From the NCBI RefSeq assembly GCF_000270245.1, contig NC_015635.1, forward strand, positions 2,914,001 to 2,978,000: 64,000 nucleotides of DNA, given 5' to 3'. The DNA is from Microlunatus phosphovorus NM-1. GTDB lineage: Bacteria > Actinomycetota > Actinomycetes > Propionibacteriales > Propionibacteriaceae. Each line of letters opens with the position of its first letter. Within the stretch, counting starts at the first letter, position 1. Of the stretch, positions 25,730 to 33,840 are shown one piece after another. A program made the translations under genes and the position numbers. A model generated the notes under the pieces. The model did no database searches. It worked only from the letters and a program-made list of their open reading frames with translations, and had not been told where the DNA came from.

Positions 25730-27906
25730 GATGGCGCACTCCCTCCCGGGGCGGGTGGTGGGAAGGATGACGCCGCGGGTCGCGGGAAGGATGAGGTCGC
25801 GGGTGGTGGGAAGGACGACGCCGCGGGTGGCGCGAAGGACGACGCCGCGGGTTGATGGGACGAGACGCAACGCGCTCGCAGATAGCGGAACGGCCCGGCG
25901 AGATAGCCGCGAAGCTCGGCGCGGGTCAGCTCGGCCGGGAAGCTGTCCGATTTGCCCCGGTTCTTCACCGAACCCGGGTCGAGCAGCAAGACCAGCGCCG
26001 GCGCCAGCCGGACCAGCACGGCGGCCGCGGACCGGGGGCCGGACACCAGCTGCTTGGTGATCACCGCTGCCATCCCGGCGCCGTAGGCGAACAGCTGGCT
26101 GATGAGCTCCGGGTAGCTGCCCCGATGGTGATGCCTGATCACCGCAGCCGGCTGATAGACGATCGAGCTGCCGGCGGTGAAGACGCGCCGGAAGATGTCG
26201 AGGTCCTCACCACCCAGTGACTCGCTGCCGGCACCCAGGGCGACGTCGAAGCCGCCGAGCCGTCGCAACAGATCGGTCCGGAAGGCCATGTTGTTGCCGG
26301 AGCCGAACTCGCCGCCACTGCACGGGAATGCGACACCCCTGGGTCCGGGGCGGCCAAGACTGGATTCGGCGCCTTCGCCCTTGGCGGACCATACGAGTCG
26401 CTCGCCTCCCTTGCCGAAGCCCCCGTACTCCTCGAACCAGCGCGCCGTGTCGGAGTCGGTCTCCGCCGGCTCGACCAGCCCGGTGACGCAGCCCACTGCC
26501 GTAGCCGCGGGCTCCCTGAACACCGCAAGCAGCTGGGACGCCCAGTCCGGATCGGCGATCGCGTCGTCATCGGTGAACGCGATGACCCGCCCCCGGGCGA
26601 CGGCCAGCCCGGCATTGCGTGCCGCAGACAGGCCACGCTGAGGCTGGTCGACGAGCACGATCTGCTCGGCCTGGTGCGCCAGCCGCTGCCGCGCCAGGCC
26701 GACCGCCGGATCGTTGTCGACCACGATCAGCTCGACGGCGGTGTCCGGTTCCCAGCGCTGCGCCAGCAACGAGGCCACGGTCGCCTCCAGGTGCTCGCTG
26801 CGCCCCAGCGTGCACACCACCAGGCTCACATCCGGCCCCGGCGTGCTCGACTCTGCCGCCCCTTCCGGAGTTTCGGGCATTGGTCCCCCTCTCAGGTGGA
26901 CCAATGACCAGAAGTTCTGCCGGGAAGGCGTACGAGGGGCGGTGAGGTAGCCGAGTCCGGTGGCCAAGGTGCCGATCACGATCATCAGCGCGCGGCTCAG
27001 CCCGCCGGGGGCGGCGTACGGAAGTCCCTTCAACTCGCGCAGCACGGCGCCGGCCAGCACGCGCAGCTGGCGGCGCTCGGCGGACAGGCCGGCCTGCTTG
27101 CCGGTCCGCGCGACCAGGGCCGCCTTGGAACGCCCTTCGTGCCAGCAGCGCCGGACGAAATAGCGCACGGTACGACGGGCCGGCGGCACGTGGTGGCGAA
27201 CCCGCGCTTTGGTGTCGCGGATGACGAGCGCGTCGGGGCGTCGGCTCCGGATCCGGATGAACAGCTCGGTCTCCTCGCAGCCGACCGGCAGCGTGCCGAT
27301 CCGGCCGAGACCGGGATCGAATCCGCCCACCTCCTCGAGGACTGCACGACGGACGGCCATGTTGGCGCCGATCGGATTGCGGACCGGCTGGCCGTGCGCG
27401 GGCAGCCCGCGATAGTCGCAGCCGATCACCCAGCCGAACTCGGCCGGGAACCAACGCGGCAGGCGCTCGCCGTCCAACTCGGGTTCCACCGCGCCGGCGA
27501 CGCCGATGGCCTCCAGATCGACGAGCCGGGCCCGGATCGCCGCCGCCCAGCCCGGCTGGGGGACCGCGTCGTCGTCGAGAAAGGCCAGCACGTCGGTGTC
27601 GAGGGCCTCGGCTCCGGTGCTGCGCGCCCCGGAGAGCCCGCGGTCATAGGTGTTCTCGAGAATCCGGAGGTGGCCGGATTCGGCCCGGAGCCGCGTGGCC
27701 AGCGCCGGATTGTAGTCCACCACCACGACGAGCTCGTCGCCCGGCCTCAACTGCCGGCCGGCAGCGGTCAGGCAGTCACGTAGCAGATCCAGGCGCTCGA
27801 AGGTGTACGCACAGACCACGACGCCGAGGCTCGGCGTCGCGTCTCCGCGGGTCGCCCCGCTCACTCCTTCGACAACCCCACTCACTCCTCCGGCAATCTC
27901 AGTCAC
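25726..27906 (-). CDS. double family 2 glycosyltransferase fusion with C-terminal octapeptide repeats
   Basis: One open frame holds two GT-A modules. Module 1 (about residues 25-300) has LGVVVCAYTFERLDLL, VVVDYNPALA, AFLDDDAVPQPGW and GCEETELFIRI. Module 2 begins about residue 350 with VSLVVCTLGRSEHLEATV, then AFTDDDAIADPDW and SLGGEDLDIFRRV. The tail is four 8-residue PAASSFPP-type repeats encoded by 24-bp units. The start is uncertain: GTGs at 27906 and two later ones each follow GGAG directly. The joint (near 26880, where a Met opens module 2) could be a natural fusion of two once-separate genes. Confidence 0.8.
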   Translation of the reverse strand: MTEIAGGVSGVVEGVSGATRGDATPSLGVVVCAYTFERLDLLRDCLTAAGRQLRPGDELVVVVDYNPALATRLRAESGHLRILENTYDRGLSGARSTGAEALDTDVLAFLDDDAVPQPGWAAAIRARLVDLEAIGVAGAVEPELDGERLPRWFPAEFGWVIGCDYRGLPAHGQPVRNPIGANMAVRRAVLEEVGGFDPGLGRIGTLPVGCEETELFIRIRSRRPDALVIRDTKARVRHHVPPARRTVRYFVRRCWHEGRSKAALVARTGKQAGLSAERRQLRVLAGAVLRELKGLPYAAPGGLSRALMIVIGTLATGLGYLTAPRTPSRQNFWSLVHLRGGPMPETPEGAAESSTPGPDVSLVVCTLGRSEHLEATVASLLAQRWEPDTAVELIVVDNDPAVGLARQRLAHQAEQIVLVDQPQRGLSAARNAGLAVARGRVIAFTDDDAIADPDWASQLLAVFREPAATAVGCVTGLVEPAETDSDTARWFEEYGGFGKGGERLVWSAKGEGAESSLGRPGPRGVAFPCSGGEFGSGNNMAFRTDLLRRLGGFDVALGAGSESLGGEDLDIFRRVFTAGSSIVYQPAAVIRHHHRGSYPELISQLFAYGAGMAAVITKQLVSGPRSAAAVLVRLAPALVLLLDPGSVKNRGKSDSFPAELTRAELRGYLAGPFRYLRARCVSSHQPAASSFAPPAASSFPPPATSSFPRPAASSFPPPAPGGSAPS
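25753..25848. repeat. 24-bp tandem repeat x4 (coding)
   Basis: Four units of 24 bases beginning GGGTGGTGGGAAGGATGACG or close variants (25753, 25777, 25801, 25825). They encode the octapeptide tail of the double glycosyltransferase. Confidence 0.85.
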
Positions 27907-27922
27907 TCCTTCGAGAACCCCG

Positions 27923-28763
27923 TCACGCCGCCGACGCGGTGTCGTCGGGGTCGTCGGCCTCCTGCTGCCAGGCACGCGTCGGCCGCTGGTGGGCGGCGAA
28001 CTCCTCGACCTGGGCCTGGCCGGCGACGGGGCGCCGCCATTCGGTCCAGATGGTGCGCAGCACCCGCAGACCGTCGGCGATGGCGCGCAGGTTCGAGCCG
28101 CCATGGATCCGGTTGAGCTCGTGGCTGGGCACCTCGCGCACGGTCAGCCCGGCACGAGCGACCCGGCAGTTGAGCACCGTCTCGATCTCGAACCCGTCGC
28201 CCCAGACCATGTCACCCGGCTCGGTGCCGGGGCAGCTCCAGCTTGGGCAGGACATCGCGCCAGAACGCGTTGTAGCCATAGCAGAGGTCGGTGAATCGGG
28301 CCCGGAACATCAGGTTGGTCAGCATGGTGAGCCCGCGGTTGCCGAGTCCGCGGAACACGGTCAGATCATCGCTGCCGCCGGCGCGGAGCGCTCGACTGCC
28401 CTTGGCGAAGTCGGCACCGTCGGCCAGCGCCTGGACGAACTCATCGATCTCGCGCCAGTCGGCCGAGCCGTCGGCGTCGAACATGACGATCACGTCACCC
28501 GTGGCGCGGGCAAAGCCGCAGACCAGGGCGTTGCCCTTGCCCTTGCGGGTCTGGTCGACCAGCTCGGCCCACGGCGCAACCCGGCGCACGGTGGACACCG
28601 TGTCGTCGCTCGATCCGCCGTCCACGATGACCACCTGGTGATATGCCCGGAGTCGCGGCAGCACGATCTCCAGATTCCGAGCCTCGTTGTATGCCGGCAC
28701 CACCACGGTCACCCGCGGCTGCTGCGGCCGATGCTCTCCCATCTCAAGAACCCCCCGGCTCAT
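27923..28763 (-). pseudogene. family 2 glycosyltransferase (dolichyl-phosphate mannose synthase-like), frameshifted
   Basis: Begins VTVVVPAYNEARNLEIVLPRL with VVIVDGGSSDDTV, GKGNALVCGF and IVMFDADGSADWREI, then DLCYGYNAFWRDVLPKLELP. Near 28222-28225 the frame changes and continues PGTEPGDMVWGDGFEIETVL to REVPSHELNRIHGGSNL and a stop at 27923. Removing one base of a CCCC run (coding strand) restores one protein. First gene of the glycan operon and closest to the iron box at 28778. ATG 28763 or ATG 28742 (the latter after a G6 run) may be the start. Confidence 0.78.
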
Positions 28764-28777
28764 ATGTCTGATCTTGC

Positions 28778-28796
28778 TTAGGCGAGGCTTACTTTA
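28778..28796 (-). promoter_or_regulatory. IdeR/DtxR-type iron box (glycan operon)
   Basis: TTAGGCGAGGCTTACTTTA matches 14 of 19 consensus positions, 15 bases from the first glycosyltransferase ATG. TGTCTGA is at 28765-28771. Confidence 0.75.
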
Positions 28797-28881
28797 GTCG
28801 GAATCGCGTCCAGCACCAAAGCCAAGCCGGTGGGCGGAAGCCTGAGCCGGCGGCGGGCGGGACGGGCAGAATCGAGGCCGC

Positions 28882-30360
28882 TCAGCCCACCTGGGCCGCG
28901 CGAACCACGATGTCGGTGCGGGCATCAGGGGCAGAGCTGATCGACCACAAGGTCAACTCGCGAGCTTGGCCACCCGTCACGGGTGTCCCACTGACCGGAT
29001 GGGCGACGGTCTCGACTCGGTAGGTCGTGGTGGCGCCATCGGGTTGACGCAGCACGATGACCTCGCCCGGCTGCAGTTCGCCCAGTCGGGCGAACGGCGC
29101 CTCCGGCTGATCGCCCACCGCCACCAGGACCGGCGACCGATCGCTGCCCGGCCAGCGCCCGACGCCTGCGGTGAGGACCGCCGGCCCGAGCCCGTCGAGC
29201 ACCCGCCAGTCTGCCGCGCCGTCCGCGGTCGGCAGCGCAATGGTCGGGGTCGCGGTCCGGGCACCTGCGTCAACCAGCCCATCGGCCCGCTGGGCCAGCC
29301 AATGCGCTCTGGCCGCCCGGTCCTCGCTCACGGCCTGGACGACCACGGCGACCGCCATCACGATCAATGCCACGGCCACGCCCACCAGCGATGGGCGCCA
29401 GCCGGTCCGGCGGGGCGCGCGTGGCGGCTGCTTGCGATGCAGGATCGCCGCCACCAGGCCATATCCGATCCGCCCCGCCAACACCATGACCAAGGCAAGG
29501 ACGATCGCAGCCACCGCGATCAGTCCCCAGGAGCGATCGGACACCACCGTGGTGACGGTCTGGTCCGGGCCGACACCGTAGGGGCGCAGCCAGACGGTGG
29601 TCGGGGTGAGGACGGGACCGGGCAGTACGACCTGGGTCTCGACGCTGCCGTGGTCGCCGGCGGGCAGCGCCGGCACATCGAGCTGTCCGACCAGGCGCGG
29701 CGTGGCCCGATCTGCGGAGAACGCCCAGATCTCGGCGGAGCCTCCGCTGACCCCCGACTCCCCGAGATTGGCGACGCCTACCTGCAGGGTGAACCGGGTC
29801 TCCCAGCCGAAGAAGCGGCCGAGCACCGCGGCGACGCCGGAAGGGCTCTCGAAACGCGCGGCGAGTGACAGCTGGCCGTCCTCGACCGGTCCGATCGGAT
29901 CGTCATTGCCGGCAACCGGACCGGTGTCCTCGCCTGCCTCATCCGCTGCGGAGCCGGCGCCCAGCTCAATCGACGCCTGGGCGGTATCACTGCTCTGCAG
30001 ACTGCGGGCGAGCACCACGCAAGGGCATGATCCGGGGGGCTCACCGACGAGGATCATCCCACTGCCCGAACCATCCTCCTCCACCGTCACCTGTCCGGCG
30101 CCGCTCAGGTCGCAGGAGGTCGAGCTCGTCTCGGGTGTTGAGGCCGAGCACAGCTCGAGCTGCACCGGGCCTGGTGAGAAGCCGGACAGGTCGACGTTCA
30201 GCCACTCGCCGACGACGCCGGTCCCACTGGCCAGCACCACGCTGGGCGTCGCCGCGTACGCAGGCCGCGGCACCAGCAGTCCGACGAGTGTCAAGAGCGC
30301 GACCAGCACGCATCCCACCACGCCAACAGCTCGCACGCTCAGGGTCCGGACAAGACTCAC
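28882..30360 (-). CDS. exported membrane protein with degenerate sortase-like C-terminal domain
   Basis: A 492-residue protein: signal peptide (LVALLTLVGLLVPRPAYAA), beta-rich extracellular part with a Cys cluster (LELCSAS, CDLSG, CPCVVL), a membrane helix (LIAVAAIVLALVMVLAG), a basic loop, a second helix (LVGVAVALIVMAVAVVVQAV) and a C-terminal domain. The last 77 residues follow the class E sortase plan (APFARLGELQPGEVIVL, YRVETVAH, LTLWSI) but the usual GH becomes GD at 416-417 and the TLxTC Cys becomes Ile/Ser at 474-475. It is therefore unlikely to be an active transpeptidase. Its start overlaps the DUF916-like gene (ATGA), so it may assist that protein at the wall. Confidence 0.68.
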   Translation of the reverse strand: MSLVRTLSVRAVGVVGCVLVALLTLVGLLVPRPAYAATPSVVLASGTGVVGEWLNVDLSGFSPGPVQLELCSASTPETSSTSCDLSGAGQVTVEEDGSGSGMILVGEPPGSCPCVVLARSLQSSDTAQASIELGAGSAADEAGEDTGPVAGNDDPIGPVEDGQLSLAARFESPSGVAAVLGRFFGWETRFTLQVGVANLGESGVSGGSAEIWAFSADRATPRLVGQLDVPALPAGDHGSVETQVVLPGPVLTPTTVWLRPYGVGPDQTVTTVVSDRSWGLIAVAAIVLALVMVLAGRIGYGLVAAILHRKQPPRAPRRTGWRPSLVGVAVALIVMAVAVVVQAVSEDRAARAHWLAQRADGLVDAGARTATPTIALPTADGAADWRVLDGLGPAVLTAGVGRWPGSDRSPVLVAVGDQPEAPFARLGELQPGEVIVLRQPDGATTTYRVETVAHPVSGTPVTGGQARELTLWSISSAPDARTDIVVRAAQVG

Positions 30361-31478
30361 GGGCCGGACACCGACTCCTTCTTGACTTGATCATTCCCGG
30401 TGTTCTCACCCGCGCGCTCCGCCGCGTTCTCACCCGCGCGCTCCGCCGCGACGCGTTCGGCGACCAGCGCCTCGATCCGGTCCTGCTGGTTGCGCCGTCG
30501 CCACCACCAGACCACCACAGCAGCAACGACGACCGCCAGCGCGATCACCAGTAGCCAGGGGATGGCCACCAGCCCAGCGCTGCTCGACGCGACGATGGTG
30601 GTGTCGGCACGCAGGGCGAGATTCGCCCGCACGAAGCCCGCAGCGAAGACCGGGCTCAGTTCGGGCCCTGGAATCGCGTCATTGCCCTCCGCATCGCTGC
30701 TCACTCGAATGGTGCTGCCGGGCAGCAGCTCCGGCAGCGCCGGTCCCGCGCTGCGCGCCAATTGCAGACCGATCGGGCCGTTGACCACGATCTGCGGAGT
30801 CGAGGTGACCCGGATATTGCCGGTGTTGGTGACGTCGTACGAAACCGCCACCCGGCCGTCCCAGGGTCGCCAGAACGACCCGGTCCAGCCCACCGAAAGG
30901 TTGTCGATCTGCAGTTGCTGGGTGGTGTCGCCCTTCACTCGCAGATAGATGCGGGAGCCGATCCTCGACTCCACCAGGATCTTCTCGCCCTTGCTGTTGG
31001 TCTGCTCGGTGACCAGGGAGGAGATCACCGCACCGACATGGTCGCCGGGCGATGCGTTGTCGGGCACGACGACCTCGAACGGGACGATCACGTCCTTGCC
31101 CGGCTTCACAGTCACCTCGTCGGCCGACATCGTCACCCAGGTGCCGACATCGGTCGGCTTCTCCGCCGAGGGCAAGAGCGCGAATTGGCCGCTGGTGGTG
31201 GAGAACGCGTCGGTGGCATAGAGCCGCAGGGTCAGCGACTTGTCACCCAGGTTCTCGATCCGTACGTAGTCCTTCACCACCGCGCCCGGAGCCAGGTCGT
31301 AGACGTGATGTGGCCGGGTCGACGGACCGTTCTTGCCCGACGGCTGCATCTGCCAGGTCGGACCGGCCGCGTTGGCGGGGACGATGCCGCACACGAGCAG
31401 CGCCCAGGCCGCCAGGACCGTGACAAGGAGGCAGCGCAGCAGCAGCCGGCCGGCCGCGCCACCGGAGGAGATGATCAT
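30357..31478 (-). CDS. DUF916-like (WxL-interacting protein type) exported protein with C-terminal membrane anchor
   Basis: Starting at ATG 31478 (MIISSGGAAGRLLLRCLLV) it has a signal peptide ending ANAA, then two Ig-like halves. The first, with YDLAPGAVVKDYVRIENLGD, LRLYATDAF and WVTMSADEVTVKPGKDVIV, and the second, with VSYDVTNTGNIRVTSTP, match the plan of DUF916/WxLIP proteins, which in Firmicutes bind peptidoglycan and partner WxL-domain proteins. A membrane helix and basic tail (WWWRRRNQ) close the protein. It follows the WxL-like gene, as WxLIP and WxL genes usually pair. Confidence 0.75.
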   Translation of the reverse strand: MIISSGGAAGRLLLRCLLVTVLAAWALLVCGIVPANAAGPTWQMQPSGKNGPSTRPHHVYDLAPGAVVKDYVRIENLGDKSLTLRLYATDAFSTTSGQFALLPSAEKPTDVGTWVTMSADEVTVKPGKDVIVPFEVVVPDNASPGDHVGAVISSLVTEQTNSKGEKILVESRIGSRIYLRVKGDTTQQLQIDNLSVGWTGSFWRPWDGRVAVSYDVTNTGNIRVTSTPQIVVNGPIGLQLARSAGPALPELLPGSTIRVSSDAEGNDAIPGPELSPVFAAGFVRANLALRADTTIVASSSAGLVAIPWLLVIALAVVVAAVVVWWWRRRNQQDRIEALVAERVAAERAGENAAERAGENTGNDQVKKESVSGP

Positions 31479-31505
31479 GCAACTTCCCTGCTCTGATACG
31501 GCGTA

Positions 31506-31541
31506 CGCGAGGGCACTCCCCTCGTTGGGAGCGCCCTCGCG
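31506..31541. terminator. strong hairpin between WxL-like and DUF916-like genes
   Basis: CGCGAGGGC pairs with GCCCTCGCG, extended by CTCCC/GGGAG around a 6-base loop. On the minus strand it lies between the first and second genes of the operon and lacks a T-run, so it may attenuate rather than end transcription, giving more WxL-like protein than its partners. Confidence 0.5.
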
Positions 31542-31607
31542 TTCATTTGTTGAGTCGGACACCAGGTTGATCGGACACCTGGGTCGATCGGGTCAGGTGA
31601 TACCGGA

Positions 31608-32738
31608 TCAGCTGACGGTGATGGTCACCACCGAGACGTAGTCACCAGGAGTGGTCGCAGCCGGCGCCTTCAACTGCAGGTCAGCCTCGAAGGTCGCCGA
31701 CCCCTGTCCGGCGCCCGCCGCAGCGGAGGCCAGCGTGGTGCCGCCGGTGAATCCAACTCCGGGAGCGACTCCGGCGCCCAGGCTCAACGTCTGACCTGCC
31801 GATGCGCTCACCACGCGGGTCTTCCCGATGCCCAGGTACTTGCCGTCCAGGGTCAGGCCCTCGCTCGCCGAGAAGTTGCTCGCCGTGGCAGTCAGGCTCC
31901 AGCCCGGGTTGCTGTTGCGCGTGTCGGCCACGGTGACGGCCGGCAACGTGCCGGAGGCGTCCAGCGAGGAGAGGTCCGAACTCAGCTTTGCCTGACCGAG
32001 GTCGAGCTTGTTGGACGCCACGTTGACCGCCAGGCCACCGGTGACCGGGATGTCCACACTCACGTCGATGTCAGCCTTGCTGCTGGGCTCGGCCGGCGTG
32101 GTGGGATCGGGATCTGGTGCGGTCGTGGTCGGGTCAGGATCCGGCGTCGTTGTGGTGGGATCCGGATCCGGTGTGGTGGTGGTCGGATCCGGTGTCGGCG
32201 TCGTTGTGGTGGGATCAGGATCGGGTGTCGAGGCGGCTACGACTCCGAGCGTCAGCGGCACGCCCCGCCCCTGGTCCTGCACGCCGAGGCTCCCGCTGAG
32301 CAGGTTGACTGTGTAGCTGCCACCGACCGCCTTCGGTGCGGCGCCGACCGAGTTGGCCGCGGTGGGCAGCGTGATGGTCCGCGTGAAAGTGCCGTCCGCA
32401 TCGGCCACGAAGACGTCCCAGATGTCAGCGGCCAGCACCGTACCGGTTTGCGGGTGCTTGATCTCCTGACCGGGCTTGTGCTGATGGGCGCCGGCATCGA
32501 ACTTCACGGCGATGACCGAGCCTGCGTCACCGGCGATGTTCGTCCAGTTCGTGCCGGTGATGGTGAAACTGCTGCCGATCACCGCCGTCTCCGGTGCGTC
32601 CACGGTGGCACCGGAGGCATGCGTATAGGTCTTCGCGCTGGCCGGGTTCAGCATCGAGCCAGCGGCAAGAGCCCCTGCGGCAGCCATCACGGCTGCCCGC
32701 CGCCACCAGCGGCGACGTACAAGGGACGTCGAATTCAT
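31608..32738 (-). CDS. secreted WxL-like surface protein
   Basis: About 376 residues from ATG 32738, which has GGAGG five bases upstream. A signal peptide ends ASA, an Ig-like domain follows (VIGSSFTITGTNWTN, GSVIAVKFDAG), then a long DPDPTTTTP linker and a C-terminal domain closely similar to that of the propeller protein at 6925 (GGLAVNVASNKLDLGQAKLS, NPGWSLTATASNF, GDYVSVVTITVS). The first W-x-L is kept and the second altered. The iron box at 32802 and the DUF916-like neighbour suggest an iron-induced wall-bound protein. The Ig-like domain recurs in proteins encoded at 32840, 36722 and 37444. Confidence 0.75.
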   Translation of the reverse strand: MNSTSLVRRRWWRRAAVMAAAGALAAGSMLNPASAKTYTHASGATVDAPETAVIGSSFTITGTNWTNIAGDAGSVIAVKFDAGAHQHKPGQEIKHPQTGTVLAADIWDVFVADADGTFTRTITLPTAANSVGAAPKAVGGSYTVNLLSGSLGVQDQGRGVPLTLGVVAASTPDPDPTTTTPTPDPTTTTPDPDPTTTTPDPDPTTTAPDPDPTTPAEPSSKADIDVSVDIPVTGGLAVNVASNKLDLGQAKLSSDLSSLDASGTLPAVTVADTRNSNPGWSLTATASNFSASEGLTLDGKYLGIGKTRVVSASAGQTLSLGAGVAPGVGFTGGTTLASAAAGAGQGSATFEADLQLKAPAATTPGDYVSVVTITVS

Positions 32739-32801
32739 GAGTCCTCCAGAAATACGTGCGCCCCCGAGGGTCGCACGGTCGTTGGAACGCATTCATCATA
32801 C

Positions 32802-32820
32802 AAAGGCAAGCCTTACCTGT
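32802..32820. promoter_or_regulatory. IdeR/DtxR-like iron box between divergent surface-protein genes
   Basis: AAAGGCAAGCCTTACCTGT matches 12 of 19 consensus positions and lies between start codons at 32738 (minus) and 32840 (plus). It is weaker than the others, but both flanking genes encode the same Ig-like domain. Confidence 0.6.
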
Positions 32821-32839
32821 CGCGTAGCATGACTCTCTG

Positions 32840-32875
32840 ATGAGACAGATCACGACGATGAGACAGATCACGACG
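32840..32875. repeat. 18-bp exact duplication containing the start codon
   Basis: ATGAGACAGATCACGACG occurs twice in succession (32840-32857, 32858-32875), duplicating the initiation codon and five more codons. Confidence 0.9.
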
Positions 32876-33595
32876 CGCAGCGCAGCACTCACCCTCCTGG
32901 TGTCGATGCTGCTGCTCGTCACGCCGGCCAGCGGGATGGCGGAGACAGGATCGGTACGGATCGCCGTACGCCAGTCCGCAGTCGCTCCGGGCGACCACCC
33001 ACTCACCGTGGTGATCGAAGCTCCCTCGGTCGATCCGGGAGCGGCTGTCACAGTAACGGGCAGCGGCTACGTCAAGCCCGCCGGGCAGGACGGCTCCGTC
33101 GTCACCATCCGGGTGATCGGCTCGGACGGCGTCGCACTGCGGCCCGGTGCCGGCCGCGTACCACTGCGCAACCCGGAGACCGGGGCGCTCCTGGATGGCG
33201 GGCTGGGCGACTGGGCCGTGGTGAAGGCCGATCCCAGCGGGACCTTCCGGACCACCTTTCGGCTCCCCAATGGTCGCGACTCGGCGCCCCGCTTCGATGC
33301 CCAGCAGACCTATTCGCTTCAGGTGATCACCGGCACAGCCGGTGCGAACGACCTGGTCTCCTCGATCGGCTCGGCGTCCGGGACCGGCGATACCCGGTTG
33401 ATTGCCGGCCGGAGCGACTCGCTCGTAGCTCCGGCGCCCCTTCCACGAGCCGAGGCGACCGCTCCCCCGCAGCCTGCCTGGCGCACCGCACTGTTGCCCG
33501 CGGCTGCCCTCCTGGCGGCCGCTGTCATCGCCCTCGTGCTGGCTCGCCGCCGAGATCCGCGAGTGCAGCCGGGATCGAGTGGTGCGCAACTGTAG
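32840..33595 (+). CDS. exported Ig-like surface protein with C-terminal membrane anchor
   Basis: A 251-residue protein: signal peptide ending SGMAET, Ig-like domain with SVDPGAAVTVTGSGYVKP and DGSVVTIRVIG, a segment YSLQVITGTAGANDLV, a Pro/Ala stretch, then a membrane helix and basic tail (ALVLARRRDP). The first 12 residues are MRQITT twice, because the first 18 bases are exactly duplicated; the second ATG at 32858 is an equally good start. The stop codon lies inside the palindromic element at 33575. Likely partner of the iron-regulated surface proteins. Confidence 0.75.
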   Translation: MRQITTMRQITTRSAALTLLVSMLLLVTPASGMAETGSVRIAVRQSAVAPGDHPLTVVIEAPSVDPGAAVTVTGSGYVKPAGQDGSVVTIRVIGSDGVALRPGAGRVPLRNPETGALLDGGLGDWAVVKADPSGTFRTTFRLPNGRDSAPRFDAQQTYSLQVITGTAGANDLVSSIGSASGTGDTRLIAGRSDSLVAPAPLPRAEATAPPQPAWRTALLPAAALLAAAVIALVLARRRDPRVQPGSSGAQL

Positions 33596-33632
33596 CTTCA
33601 GCTCGGCGAAGCTACATCCACGCACCTCTCAA
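33575..33632. repeat. 58-bp dispersed palindromic element, copy 2
   Basis: Arms 33575-33599 and 33608-33632 pair at about 19 of 25 positions, with TGTAGCTTC/GAAGCTACA innermost. The right arm nearly equals that of the copy at 5122 (GAAGCTACATCCA, then GCACCTCTC). Confidence 0.75.
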
Positions 33633-33681
33633 TCCCGAGACAACGCTCAATCCCGAGACAACGCGCAATCCCGAGACATCA
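33628..33681. repeat. 18-bp tandem repeat x3
   Basis: CTCAATCCCGAGACAACG is present twice exactly (33628, 33646) and once with changes (33664), directly after the palindromic element. The 245-base gap 33596-33840 holds only these repeats and the next array. Confidence 0.85.
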
Positions 33682-33750
33682 CGTGCGCAACTCAGGAATC
33701 CGACACCGCTGATCGCTGCTCCGACTAGGATCGTCATACCCCCCTGCACG

Positions 33751-33805
33751 ACCCAGACCCGGCACTGCGATCCAGACCAGCACTGTGATCCAGACAAGCA
33801 CTGTG
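33751..33805. repeat. 18-19-bp tandem repeat x3 upstream of GntR gene
   Basis: ATCCAGACCAGCACTGTG, ATCCAGACAAGCACTGTG and a preceding degenerate 19-base unit stand in tandem 35 bases upstream of the GntR start. They could be regulator-binding sites or simple duplications. Confidence 0.7.
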
Positions 33806-33840
33806 AGGACCAGCCATGACGGCGACAACGAGTAGCGAGC

